A stretch of 46,796 bases of DNA, from positions 1 to 46,796 of the forward strand of contig UQIQ01000007.1 in assembly GCA_900541185.1 (NCBI GenBank). Reading direction: 5' to 3'. Made by a program: the position numbers and the translations under genes. The stretch is from an uncultured Collinsella sp. GTDB taxonomy: Bacteria; Actinomycetota; Coriobacteriia; Coriobacteriales; Coriobacteriaceae. Shown here in pieces: positions 31,724 to 39,979 of the stretch (positions are counted from its first letter, which is position 1; each line of letters opens with the position of its first letter). The notes beneath the pieces were generated by a model, which had not been told where the DNA came from, did no database searches, and worked only from the letters and a program-made list of their open reading frames with translations.

Positions 31724-31765
31724 AAAAGTAATATGGGTACCCTGTTGAGGGTTATACTTACTTTT
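31724..31765. promoter_or_regulatory. Divergent promoter/operator region for gntR and the beta-glucoside operon
   Basis: AAAAGTAA (31724-31731) and TTACTTTT (31758-31765) form an inverted pair enclosing the palindrome GGGTACCC (31735-31742) and ACCC-TGTTGA-GGGT. The GntR protein encoded 30 bases away probably binds here. For gntR, TTGAGG (31745-31750) could be a -35, with a T/A-rich -10 near CATATA. Confidence 0.5.
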
Positions 31766-31794
31766 GTTTTCATATATGTCGGAAAGGAGGTTCC

Positions 31795-32514
31795 ATGATT
31801 CCCAAATACGAGGCGATAGCTGCAGATATTCGTCGGAGTATTGAGGATGGCGCTCTTAAACCGGGCGACAAGCTTCCCACCGTCGTTGAGTTCTGCGAGC
31901 TCTATAGCGTTTCCAAAATCACCGTCAAACGAGCTATTGAACAAATCACCGAGGAAGGCCTTATTACCAGCCGGCGCGGATCGGGTACCTACGTTAAGGA
32001 CACGGCGGGACTTCCCGGCCAGGCGTTTTTCCAGGGCAAAAACGACCGTGCCCAGGGCTTTTCATATGAGCACCGCGGGGAGAAGGTGACCTCGGTGGTC
32101 TACGATTTCTCGATCGTTAATCCACCAGCGGACATCGCAGCCCAGCTGGGAATTGCCGAGGATGACTTTGCCTATCACGTCGTGCGCGTGCGTCAGGCCG
32201 ATGAGAAGCCCATCGTTATCGAGTACACCTACATGCCCCTCGAGCTGATTCCAGGCCTTAAAAAGAAGGACCTGTACGGATCAGTCTACCGCTTCATCCG
32301 CGAGCAATGTGGGCTGAAGATTTCGAGCTTCCACCGTACCATTCGAGCCGTGGCAGCAACCGAGGAAGAAGCCGAGCGTCTGGACACCAAACTTGGCTCT
32401 CCCCTGCTCGAGCTCACCCAGATTGGCTTTTTGGACAGCGGCGCCGCCTTTGAGTATTCGGTCTCGCGCAACGTTGGCGACCGCTTTGAGTTGCACAACG
32501 TAACGTTGGCATAA
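31795..32514 (+). CDS. GntR-family regulator (HutC subfamily, UTRA domain)
   Basis: Residues 1-70 form the winged helix (YEAIAADIRRSIEDGALKPG, then KITVKRAIEQITEEGLITSR and RRGSGTYV). Residues about 90-235 are a UTRA effector domain with YHVVRVRQADEKPIVIEYTY and a C-terminal ELTQIGFLDSG. Such regulators usually sense a phosphorylated sugar and repress the adjacent uptake operon. Divergent placement beside the GH1-PTS operon makes a beta-glucoside phosphate the likely effector. A near-perfect AAAGGAGG lies 5 bases before the ATG. Confidence 0.93.
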   Translation: MIPKYEAIAADIRRSIEDGALKPGDKLPTVVEFCELYSVSKITVKRAIEQITEEGLITSRRGSGTYVKDTAGLPGQAFFQGKNDRAQGFSYEHRGEKVTSVVYDFSIVNPPADIAAQLGIAEDDFAYHVVRVRQADEKPIVIEYTYMPLELIPGLKKKDLYGSVYRFIREQCGLKISSFHRTIRAVAATEEEAERLDTKLGSPLLELTQIGFLDSGAAFEYSVSRNVGDRFELHNVTLA

Positions 32515-32588
32515 GTTTTTGTAGTCACGCGGGCGCTCGTTTTGAGCTGTTTTGTGCAACGCCCGCGCAACATAATGGGGGTATGAAT

Positions 32589-33521
32589 ATGTCCGATTTG
32601 ATTAAACTGACGCCGATCTTCCACGAGAAGATCTGGGGTGGCCGCCAGCTCGAAACCGTATTTGGTTACGACATTCCCGAGGGTCCCATCGGTGAGTGCT
32701 GGGCCATCTCGGCCCATCCCAACGGTGACTGCCAGATTGCGGAGGGCCCGTATGCAGGCCACACGCTTTCATGGCTGTGGGCCGAGCACCGCGAGCTCTT
32801 TGGCAATTGCGAGGGCAAGGAGTTCCCGCTGCTCATTAAGATTCTGGATGCCAAGGACGACCTTTCAATCCAGATTCATCCCAACGACGAGTACGCCGCC
32901 AAGCACGAGAACGGCAGCCTGGGCAAAACCGAGTGCTGGTATGTGCTGGACTGCGAACCCGGTGCCACGATCATTGTCGGCCAGCGCGCGCACGACCGCG
33001 CCGAGGCTGCACAGATGATCGAGGAGGGCCGTTGGGACGAGATGCTCAACGTGCTGCCGATTCACAAGGGAGACTTTTTCCAGATCGACTCCGGCACCGT
33101 TCACGCCATCAAGACCGGCACGCTGATTCTGGAGACGCAGCAGTCGAGCGACGTGACATATCGCCTGTACGACTACGACCGCCCCGGCACCGACGGAAAG
33201 CTGCGCCCGCTGCACATTGAGCAGAGCCTCGACTGCATCGACTTTGATGCTCAGGCTCCGACCGACGGCACGGTGACCGCGCCCGAGGTGGACGGCGTGA
33301 CCGAGCTCGAGTCGAACCCCTGCTACACCGTCGATCGCGTGCGCGCCAACGGCAGCAAGACCCTCGACCAGCGCTGGCCCTTCATGTGCCTGTCGGTCAT
33401 CGACGGCGAAGGCACCGTCTGCGGCGACCCCGTCCACAAGGGAAGCCACCTGCTGGCCCCGAGCACCGTCAGCTCCATCGACCTCGAAGGCAAGATGGAA
33501 CTGATCATCAGCCACCTCTAG
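32589..33521 (+). CDS. manA: Mannose-6-phosphate isomerase, class I (ManA/CpsB-like)
   Basis: The 310-residue zinc cupin enzyme interconverts mannose 6-phosphate and fructose 6-phosphate. Zinc ligands are visible: Q95 and H97 in SIQIHPNDEYA, E115 in GKTECWYVL, H172 in DSGTVHAIKTG. The N-terminal IFHEKIWGG is typical. I start at ATG 32589, because GGGGG is 7 bases upstream; the ATG at 32583 is only one base from it. A stem (CGCGGGCG/CGCCCGCG, 32528-32567) separates it from gntR. It might serve mannose uptake, including the EIIA at the left end. Confidence 0.92.
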   Translation: MSDLIKLTPIFHEKIWGGRQLETVFGYDIPEGPIGECWAISAHPNGDCQIAEGPYAGHTLSWLWAEHRELFGNCEGKEFPLLIKILDAKDDLSIQIHPNDEYAAKHENGSLGKTECWYVLDCEPGATIIVGQRAHDRAEAAQMIEEGRWDEMLNVLPIHKGDFFQIDSGTVHAIKTGTLILETQQSSDVTYRLYDYDRPGTDGKLRPLHIEQSLDCIDFDAQAPTDGTVTAPEVDGVTELESNPCYTVDRVRANGSKTLDQRWPFMCLSVIDGEGTVCGDPVHKGSHLLAPSTVSSIDLEGKMELIISHL

Positions 33522-33544
33522 TTCGCACCAACAACCCAAACGCA

Positions 33545-33584
33545 ACAAGGGGCTCCCCCGTTCACCAACGGGGGAGCCCCTTGT
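33545..33584 (+). terminator. Terminator-like hairpin after manA
   Basis: A perfect 18-bp stem (CAAGGGGCTCCCCCGTT and its complement) with loop CACC. The tail is only weakly T-rich (TTGTCCATATAT), but the stem is very strong. Confidence 0.8.
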
Positions 33585-33617
33585 CCATATATATCAGCCC
33601 ACCCGGCTCTCCAGACC

Positions 33618-33646
33618 AAAAAGCGAACGAGCAAAGCAACGCTCGT
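33618..33646 (-). terminator. Probable terminator of pcrA
   Basis: ACGAGC (33627-33632) pairs with GCTCGT (33641-33646). Minus-strand TTTTT follows after a few bases, within 33618-33622. It lies beyond the 130-base inverted repeat that follows pcrA. Confidence 0.55.
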
Positions 33647-33663
33647 CTAGCAACGTTACCCAA

Positions 33664-33793
33664 GGACCTGGGCGGGCGTATAGGGCAACATCGATCGCGA
33701 GTTCCGCACGCAAAGGAGGCCACTTAATGTGCTCTCCGTCTTGCGCAGGACTGCCCGAGCAGGCGATGTTGCCCCATACGCCCGCCCAGGTCC
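33664..33793. repeat. 130-bp inverted repeat (30-bp arms) next to the pcrA stop
   Basis: 33664-33693 (GGACCTGGGCGGGCGTAT then RGGGCAACATCG) is an inverted copy of 33764-33793 with one mismatch. The inner 70 bases continue to pair in patches (CGCAA/TTGCG, GGAG/CTCC, CAC/GTG), so the whole stretch folds into one long rod. A Shine-Dalgarno-like AAAGGAGG and an ATG lie near the tip, but the reading frame is antisense to pcrA and not convincing. No T-run follows. Confidence 0.7.
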
Positions 33794-33800
33794 GCCGGGA

Positions 33801-36701
33801 TCACGACAGCTTGACGATCGGTGCAAAACCTTTCATTAGCTTTTTGGTCTGGCCGGTCTTTTCGAATTGGACCTCGATCATGTCTCCGGCGACCGAGATC
33901 ACGGTACCCGTGCCAAAAGTCTTGTGGCTCACGGTATCGCCCGCGGCAAAGTCCTGCGATGCGCTGGCACGATCGACCTTGCGCTCCACCGTCGGGGACA
34001 CCTTGGAAGACAGCTTTTTGGCTCGCGACGCGCCCGAACCAAAAGTCGAGGCAACACGGCCGGCGTCAGGCGAAACCCCACGATGGCGCTCGGTCCCGTA
34101 ACTGCTGCCGCCAAAGAAATCGTCAAAGCTCGATCCGCCGCGCGAACCGGAACCGCCGGTCGAGCGCGTATGCGAGCCAAACACCTTGCCGCCGTACATA
34201 TCCGAGCCCATGCCCGAGCCAAAGGTGCCGTGACGGTCGCCGCGCTTCTCCCAGCCCGTGCCCTCAAAACCGGCAGAACCGATGCCGCTAAACTCGATAT
34301 CCTCAAACGGAATCTCGTTGAGGAAGCGCGAGCGCGGGTTGGCAGAGGTCGAGCCGTAGGTGCGACGCGTGGCCGCATAGGTCAAGAACAGGCGCTTACG
34401 GGCACGCGTGATGGCAACGTAGGCCAGGCGACGCTCCTCCTCGAGCTTGCCCGGGTCATCGCTGCCGCCAAAGTCGTGCACGTGCGGGAAGATACCCTCC
34501 TCCATGCCGGCCACGAACACCGCCGGGAACTCCAGACCCTTGGCGGAGTGGATGGTCATCATGGTAATGGCATGCGTCTCGCCGGCCAGGGAATCCAAGT
34601 CGGAGCGCAGGGCCAACCACTCCATGAGTGCCGGCAGCGCCTTGCAGGTGAGCGGACCGTAGGTGCGCTCGATCTCGTCGGCATGCACGGCGCCCGCCGG
34701 CAGCTCAGCCGGCGCGGCATACGCGTTGCCCGCGATGGCGGCGGCCAGGGCATCCTGCGGAGAAAGCGCCGGGGCGGCCAAGCTATCGAGCGGATTGGAG
34801 CCCGCGGCATCGCGCGCGCCGACGAGCGCCTCAAACGAGGATGCCGGTGCGGACGGCCCCGGCTCGGGAACGGGCGCGCTCACCACGACGGGCTCGGGCT
34901 CAGCGCTGACAGGCACATCGGCAACACCGGCAGCGCGCAGCTCTTCCAAGCTCTCGAGCGTACCTTCGATATCCTCGTGCGTCTCCTCAAATTCGGCGGC
35001 GACGCCCAGGAATTCCTGGATGTTCTCGGCGCGGCTCTCGGATTCCATGGTGCCTTCGGCGCGAAAAGCCTGCAGCAGGCCCGTCTTATCGACGATCATA
35101 TCGACGACGTCCTTGAGCTCGCCGTCCATGCGACGGCCCTCGCACACCAGCGACACAAAGCTCGACAGGCCGTTTCGCACCTTGGCGCTAAACATGCCTG
35201 TCTCGGCTGTTGCGATCTCGCAGGCCTGGAAGAACGAGCAACGGTTGTCGCGCGCCAGCTGCTCGATCTTTTGGATCGAGGTGGAGCCGATGCCGCGACG
35301 CGGCGTGTTGATGACGCGCTTGACGCTCATCTCGTCGGCCGGGTTCACGATCATCTTAAGGTAGGCCATGACGTCGCGGATCTCGGCACGGTCGAAGAAT
35401 CGCGTGCCGCCCACGATCTTGTAGGGCACGCCTGCGCGCAGGAACATATCTTCGAGGATACGCGACTGGGCGTTGGTGCGGTAGAACACAGCGATATCGT
35501 CGTAACTCGTGCCCTTGGAGTGCAGCTTTTCGATCTCGCCGGCAATCCAGCGGCCCTCGTCGCGCTCATCGCTTGCCTGGAAGGCCTGGATCTTCTCGCC
35601 GTCGCCCTCGGCCGTAAACAGACGCTTGTCCTTGCGTTGCGAGTTGTGGCGCACCACGGCGTTGGCGGCGCTCAGGATATGACCCGTAGAGCGGTAGTTC
35701 TGCTCCAGCTTAACGGTCTTGCAGTTTTTAAAGTCCTTCTCAAAGTCCAGGATGTTGGTGATGTCGGCGCCGCGCCAGCTATAAATGGACTGGTCATCGT
35801 CGCCTACGACCATGAGGTTTTGGTACTTGGCGGCCAGCAGGTTGGCGATCTCGTACTGGACGTGGTTGGTGTCCTGATACTCGTCGACGCTAATGTAGCG
35901 GAAACGCTCTTGGTACTTATCGAGCACCTCGGGGCGGGTGCGCAGCAGCTCAAGCGTGCGCACGAGCAGGTCGTCGAAGTCCATCGCGTTGGCGGCGCGC
36001 AGGCGGCGTTCCAGCTCCAGGTAGACCTGCGCGGCCTTTTTGTCGTTGGGGCTGTCGGCGGATTTGAGCATGTCCTCGGGGCCGATCATGGCGTTTTTGG
36101 CCGAACTGATCTTGCTGCGGATCATATTGATGGGGAATTGCTTTTGCTCGATACCGAGCGCCTGCATAATATCGCGCACCATGCGCTTGGAATCGTCGTC
36201 ATCGTAGATGGTGAACTGACCGGTGTAGCCCAGCAGATCAGCGTCCTCGCGCAGCATACGCACGCACATGGCATGGAAGGTGCACACCCACATGCCACGG
36301 GTGCCGCTGGGAATGAGCGCCGCCAGACGCTCACGCATCTCGGCCGCGGCCTTGTTGGTAAACGTGATGGCAAGGATCTGCCAGGGCTTAACACCCAGGT
36401 CGCCGAGCATATGTGCGATGCGGAAGGTCAAGACGCGGGTCTTGCCCGAGCCGGCGCCGGCAAGGACCAGCAACGGACCCTCGGTGGTCAGGACCGCCTC
36501 GCGCTGGGCGGGATTAAGGCTGTCGATGTCGACGAGTGGCTTGGCGGGTTTGGGTGCCGGCGCGGGAGCGTCGTAGATGTCGAGCGGAACGAGCTCGGGC
36601 TCCGGCGCAGCAGGGGCGGTGTATGCATCGAGCGGCACGGGTTCCGGCGCGGGCGGCACGGGTACCGCGGCGTTCTTTTCCCAGGGCAAGGGCTGGGTCA
36701 T
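33801..36701 (-). CDS. pcrA: ATP-dependent DNA helicase PcrA/UvrD
   Basis: The 966-residue superfamily 1A 3'-5' helicase serves nucleotide-excision and replication repair. Visible motifs are Walker A AGAGSGKT (81-88), DEYQDTNHVQ (motif II), GDDDQSIYSWRGAD (III), IHSAKGLEFPAVFVAGMEEG (V) and ITRARKRLFLTYA (VI). The C-terminus carries the Tudor-like HKTFGTGTVISVAGD found in PcrA. Two oddities are a Pro-rich N-terminal leader (residues 1-60) and a low-complexity, Pro/Ala-rich insert of roughly 110 residues in the 2B region (VPVSAEPEPVVVSAPVPEPG and following). I start at ATG 36701, 7 bases after AGGAG. Confidence 0.95.
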   Translation of the reverse strand: MTQPLPWEKNAAVPVPPAPEPVPLDAYTAPAAPEPELVPLDIYDAPAPAPKPAKPLVDIDSLNPAQREAVLTTEGPLLVLAGAGSGKTRVLTFRIAHMLGDLGVKPWQILAITFTNKAAAEMRERLAALIPSGTRGMWVCTFHAMCVRMLREDADLLGYTGQFTIYDDDDSKRMVRDIMQALGIEQKQFPINMIRSKISSAKNAMIGPEDMLKSADSPNDKKAAQVYLELERRLRAANAMDFDDLLVRTLELLRTRPEVLDKYQERFRYISVDEYQDTNHVQYEIANLLAAKYQNLMVVGDDDQSIYSWRGADITNILDFEKDFKNCKTVKLEQNYRSTGHILSAANAVVRHNSQRKDKRLFTAEGDGEKIQAFQASDERDEGRWIAGEIEKLHSKGTSYDDIAVFYRTNAQSRILEDMFLRAGVPYKIVGGTRFFDRAEIRDVMAYLKMIVNPADEMSVKRVINTPRRGIGSTSIQKIEQLARDNRCSFFQACEIATAETGMFSAKVRNGLSSFVSLVCEGRRMDGELKDVVDMIVDKTGLLQAFRAEGTMESESRAENIQEFLGVAAEFEETHEDIEGTLESLEELRAAGVADVPVSAEPEPVVVSAPVPEPGPSAPASSFEALVGARDAAGSNPLDSLAAPALSPQDALAAAIAGNAYAAPAELPAGAVHADEIERTYGPLTCKALPALMEWLALRSDLDSLAGETHAITMMTIHSAKGLEFPAVFVAGMEEGIFPHVHDFGGSDDPGKLEEERRLAYVAITRARKRLFLTYAATRRTYGSTSANPRSRFLNEIPFEDIEFSGIGSAGFEGTGWEKRGDRHGTFGSGMGSDMYGGKVFGSHTRSTGGSGSRGGSSFDDFFGGSSYGTERHRGVSPDAGRVASTFGSGASRAKKLSSKVSPTVERKVDRASASQDFAAGDTVSHKTFGTGTVISVAGDMIEVQFEKTGQTKKLMKGFAPIVKLS

Positions 36702-36762
36702 GGGCGACTCCTCATCTGACGGACGGCGCGCCTGCGGGCGGCGCCATAGTTTGAGCCGTACC

Positions 36763-36768
36763 AGTATA
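36763..36768 (-). promoter_or_regulatory. Candidate -10 (TATACT) for pcrA
   Basis: TATACT on the minus strand, 62 bases before the start. The -35 is not clear. The 36702-37056 gap otherwise holds the repeat at 36840 and the uppP terminator. Confidence 0.4.
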
Positions 36769-36839
36769 CCGAGCCGCGCGGACACCGACGCAAATCACAC
36801 CACGACTCCGTCCGCCACAATCGGGCCCGCCCAGCGGAT

Positions 36840-36906
36840 TTGGCGCAATGGGGTCAGGTTAGTCTGCACCACATTGGTGCAAAGAAACCTGGCCCCATTG
36901 CACCAA
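36840..36906. repeat. 67-bp nested palindrome, GGGAC-box family (TTGGTGCAAAG subfamily)
   Basis: The outer arms (36840-36860 and 36886-36906) pair with two mismatches. The inner TGCACCA (36865-36871) pairs with TGGTGCA (36875-36881). The right half matches 26597-26628 at 29 of 32 positions. Confidence 0.85.
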
Positions 36907-36971
36907 TCACGGAGCCACCGATGTCATGGCAACGGTAGCGAGCGGCGGCCAGGGCGAACAAATTGGCATGA

Positions 36972-37012
36972 AAAGGGGGCGGCATAGACCTTTTGGTCAT
37001 ACCGCCCCCTTT
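36972..37012 (-). terminator. Rho-independent terminator of uppP
   Basis: AAAGGGGGCGG / CCGCCCCCTTT with an inner GACC/GGTC stem. TTTT follows on the minus strand, 45 bases past the uppP stop. Confidence 0.88.
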
Positions 37013-37056
37013 GAATGACAAGTTGTCGTTCTGGCCGCCGCGCAGCGTCGACTAAG

Positions 37057-38037
37057 TTAGAGGCCGAGCATAGGCTCCAGAACGAAGAAGTACGCAAGCA
37101 CCACGATGCCCAGAATGATGCGGTAGACGCCGAAGCACTTGAAGTCGTGACGGCGGACGAAGCCCATAAGCCACTTGATAGCGATGAGCGAAACCACAAA
37201 GGCCACAACGCAGCCCACGCCCAGGATGGCGACCTCGTTGGCACCGAACGTACCGCCCTTGATGAAGTACTTGACCAGCTTGAGCGCACTTGCGCCAAAC
37301 ATGACAGGGATGGCCAGGAAGAACGTAAACTTGGACGCCACCGAACGCGTGCAGCCCAAAAGCAGGCCGCCGATGATGGTGGAACCGGAGCGCGACGTGC
37401 CCGGAATCAGCGAGAGCACCTGGAAGCATCCGATGCCCAGGGCGGTCTTCCAGCTCAGGTCCTCGAGCGTGGCGATGGAGCCAAAGTCCAGATTCTCGTC
37501 ATCGTCCTCATCCTCAGCGGTAGCCGCGGCGGGCGCCGCAAAGTGCGCACCGGCGGGACGTCCACCCGACACCACAGCACGCGAGCCAAACGAACCGGCA
37601 ACGGCCATTTCCTCTCGCTTGCTCGCGCGCCAGTTCTCGATCACGATAAACAGCACGCCGTACACAATGAGCGCCAGCGCCACGACGGGAGCATTGTAGA
37701 AATGCTCCTCCATCCAGTCGTTGAGCGGCAAGCCGATCGCCGCGGCGGGAATGCAGCCGAGCACAATCTTGCCCCACAGCACCCAGGTGTCGCGACGGCC
37801 CTCCTTGCCCTTGCTGGGCGAGAACGGATTGAGCTCATGGAAGAACAGCACACAGACGGCCAGAATGGCACCGAGCTGAATCACGACCAGGAACATATTC
37901 CAGAACGTCTCGCTCACGTTCATCTTGACGAACTCGTCCACCAAGATCATATGACCGGTCGACGAAACAGGCAGCCATTCGGTGATGCCCTCGACCAGAC
38001 CCATGAAGGCAGATTTTAGAAGCTCGATGATATCCAA
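37057..38037 (-). CDS. uppP: Undecaprenyl-diphosphate phosphatase UppP (BacA)
   Basis: This integral membrane enzyme recycles undecaprenyl pyrophosphate to the lipid carrier used in peptidoglycan synthesis, and gives bacitracin tolerance. Both signature motifs are intact: GLVEGITEWLPVSSTGH near the N-terminus and SLIPGTSRSGSTIIGGLL in the second half. Between the halves is a hydrophilic insert of about 45 residues with an acidic core (TAEDEDDDENLD), unlike the usual 270-residue enzyme. I favour the TTG start at 38037, with AGGGGG 5 bases upstream; GTG 38058 gives seven more residues. Confidence 0.94.
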   Translation of the reverse strand: MDIIELLKSAFMGLVEGITEWLPVSSTGHMILVDEFVKMNVSETFWNMFLVVIQLGAILAVCVLFFHELNPFSPSKGKEGRRDTWVLWGKIVLGCIPAAAIGLPLNDWMEEHFYNAPVVALALIVYGVLFIVIENWRASKREEMAVAGSFGSRAVVSGGRPAGAHFAAPAAATAEDEDDDENLDFGSIATLEDLSWKTALGIGCFQVLSLIPGTSRSGSTIIGGLLLGCTRSVASKFTFFLAIPVMFGASALKLVKYFIKGGTFGANEVAILGVGCVVAFVVSLIAIKWLMGFVRRHDFKCFGVYRIILGIVVLAYFFVLEPMLGL

Positions 38038-38188
38038 AGGGACCCCCTCGTTAGACACCCGCCGATATTGTTCTGCGGACGGTGCGGGCGATGTCCCATT
38101 ATCAACCGTTCGGGCGCGTCTGCGCCTACCCTTACCAAAAAACTCGCCCGTTCACAGAATTGCGAGCGGTCAAACCGAAATCCTTGGG

Positions 38189-38194
38189 TATAAC
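38189..38194 (+). promoter_or_regulatory. Candidate -10 (TATAAC) for uspA
   Basis: TATAAC preceded by TTGGG, with CGGTCA 16 bases upstream as a -35. It implies a leader of about 85 bases. Confidence 0.5.
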
Positions 38195-38284
38195 TGCAAC
38201 AAGATAAAGTGTCCGGCGGCCAACGCGCCCGCGCCCGCCCGATGCACGAGCTCCACGCCCGTGCAATAGACCAAGGAGGAAACC

Positions 38285-38722
38285 ATGAACGAGGGCTACA
38301 CCAAGGTATTTGTTTCACTCGACGGTACTGAGCAGCAGGATTTTGTGCTCGCACGCGCCATCAAGGTCGCCGCGAACAACGGTGCCAAGCTGATAATCGG
38401 CCACGTTATCGATTCCACGGCGCTCGAGAGCGCCGGTTCCTATCCGGTCGATCTGGTCAACGGCCTAGAGGAGGCATTTAAGAACTCCATTGCCAAGCAG
38501 CTCGAGGAGGCCAAGGCCAATCCTGACATTCCCGAGGTCGAGGTCATGATTCGTGCTGGCCGTATTCGCGAGACGCTCAAGGACGAGATGCTCGACGTGG
38601 TCAAGCCCGACCTGGTGCTCTGCGGCGCCCGCGGCCTGTCCTCGATCAAGTATGCGCTCCTGGGTTCGATTTCGACGTTCCTGCTACGCAATACGGACTG
38701 CGACATCTTGGTCGTGAAGTAG
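38285..38722 (+). CDS. Universal stress protein, UspA family
   Basis: The 145-residue single-domain alpha/beta protein begins KVFVSLDGTEQQDFVLARA. The ATP-binding loop is intact: GARGLSSIKYALLGSISTFL matches G-2x-G-9x-G-S/T, followed by ILVVK. ATP-binding Usp proteins are made in stress and stationary phase; the partner is unknown. AAGGAGG lies 5 bases before the ATG. The gene stands alone between divergent uppP and the convergent histidine kinase gene. Confidence 0.94.
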   Translation: MNEGYTKVFVSLDGTEQQDFVLARAIKVAANNGAKLIIGHVIDSTALESAGSYPVDLVNGLEEAFKNSIAKQLEEAKANPDIPEVEVMIRAGRIRETLKDEMLDVVKPDLVLCGARGLSSIKYALLGSISTFLLRNTDCDILVVK

Positions 38723-38735
38723 CGTTGCTCCCACC

Positions 38736-38828
38736 GGCCGCGGGGCCTGCGGGGTTTCCACGGGCACGTCCTCGCCGCGTTGCGGCTGCGGGATGTGCCC
38801 TTAGGAAACCCCTCCCGGCCCCGCGGCC
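38736..38828. repeat. 93-nt long hairpin after the uspA gene
   Basis: GGCCGCGGGGCC (38736-38747) pairs with GGCCCCGCGGCC (38817-38828). Further matching segments inside pair in register: GGGGTTTCC/GGAAACCCC, GGGCAC/GTGCCC and CGC/GCG. The whole forms a rod with small bulges. It sits 13 bases after the uspA stop, and a separate terminator follows. Confidence 0.75.
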
Positions 38829-38869
38829 TTCGCAGCCTTACTTCAACGAGTTGTCTGATAGAAAAATGG

Positions 38870-38900
38870 CGTGCCGCCCCGTTTGGGGCGGCACGTTTTT
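38870..38900. terminator. Bidirectional terminator between uspA and the histidine kinase gene
   Basis: CGTGCCGCCCC / GGGGCGGCACG stem followed by T5 on the plus strand. Minus-strand T-rich bases follow too (ATTTTTC). Confidence 0.9.
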
Positions 38901-38926
38901 GTTTGGGCGGACATCTGCCGCGTGCG

Positions 38927-39970
38927 TTACTCGAAGTATTGGAACTTGTTGGTTGAGAAGGCGAATGTTACGACGAAGCCTTCGCCGGGCTCGGATGCTG
39001 CGGTGACGTCGATGCCCATCTTGGAGCACAGGCGCGCCACCAGGTAGAGGCCGATGCCTGTTGCGCGCTTGGTGGTGCGGCCGTTGTCGCCGGTGAAGCC
39101 CTTCTCGAACACGCGGGGCAGGTCGGCCGCGCTCACGCCGCAGCCATTGTCGGCGACGGTAAGCTCGATGCGCTCGCTTGCCAGACCCTCGTCCAGCAAC
39201 GCACCCGAAAACACGATCTTTGCGCCATCCGCGCGCGCATATTTAATGCTGTTCTGAATGAGCTGGCCCAGAATAAACTCGAGCCACTTCTCGTCGGTAA
39301 AGACCTCAAAGTCGAGGTTCTCGCACACCGGAGCCACGTGCGCCGCGATAAGCTCGCGCGCGTTGGCTTTAATCGCACCCGTCACCAAGGTCTTGAGATC
39401 CCAGCGGCGAATCAGGTAGTCGCGCTCCACGACTTCCGAGCGCGCGTAGTACAGCGCCTGGTCGATATAGCGCTCCACGCGAGCCAGCTCGCGACCCAGG
39501 TCATCCACACGCGACAGGTCGTCTTCGCTGCCATCCAGGTTTTCCAAAATCAGATGGGCCGCCGCCAGGGGCAGCTTGGCCTCGTGGACCCAGCTCTCGA
39601 TATAGTCGCGATAGTCATCGGTCTGGCGCCTGCCTTCGGCAACCTCGTCACAAGCGGCTTTGCCCACCCGGCGCAAGACCTCGTACTCGAGCTCGCCCTC
39701 GGCATAGGTCGGACATTGCACCATCTCCTGCACCCATGCGGGACTCTCGAGCTCCTCTGCCGCACGCTCCAGCTGGCGCAGAAAACGACGACGGCGCGCG
39801 TACTCGATCACGATGCCCAGCATGCCAAAGATAAAGGACACGCCGACCGCCACGACCACGATGGAAACGGGTGCGCCGGCGACCGTCAGCACAAAGCAGC
39901 TCAGCAGCACGCCGCACGTCCACACGGCGACGGGAAGCAGCGCATCTTTGAAGAATTTGGCGAACGACAT
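38927..39970 (-). CDS. Sensor histidine kinase, BceS/GraS-like (intramembrane-sensing)
   Basis: The 347-residue kinase has two N-terminal transmembrane helices (about 10-30 and 34-55) and almost no extracytoplasmic loop, the hallmark of intramembrane-sensing kinases. The phosphorylated histidine is H129 in ESWVHEAKLPLAA, in the short BceS-type context. The ATPase has the N box LGQLIQNSIKYA, G1 DNGCGV and G2 RATGIGLYLV. Such kinases usually sense antimicrobial peptides with a BceAB transporter, but no transporter lies here. Its start lies 9 bases after the regulator's stop. Confidence 0.92.
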   Translation of the reverse strand: MSFAKFFKDALLPVAVWTCGVLLSCFVLTVAGAPVSIVVVAVGVSFIFGMLGIVIEYARRRRFLRQLERAAEELESPAWVQEMVQCPTYAEGELEYEVLRRVGKAACDEVAEGRRQTDDYRDYIESWVHEAKLPLAAAHLILENLDGSEDDLSRVDDLGRELARVERYIDQALYYARSEVVERDYLIRRWDLKTLVTGAIKANARELIAAHVAPVCENLDFEVFTDEKWLEFILGQLIQNSIKYARADGAKIVFSGALLDEGLASERIELTVADNGCGVSAADLPRVFEKGFTGDNGRTTKRATGIGLYLVARLCSKMGIDVTAASEPGEGFVVTFAFSTNKFQYFE

Positions 39971-39979
39971 AGCCGGCCC

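Noticed and set aside
33664..33793. 6S or SRP RNA as identity of the rod-like repeat
   Set aside because: No conserved 6S bubble sequences or SRP apical motif could be recognised; left as unknown.
33727..34101. Plus-strand frame with a good Shine-Dalgarno (AAAGGAGG) before ATG 33727
   Set aside because: It lies mostly antisense to pcrA. The SD belongs to the tip of the 130-nt inverted repeat, and the peptide has no family features.
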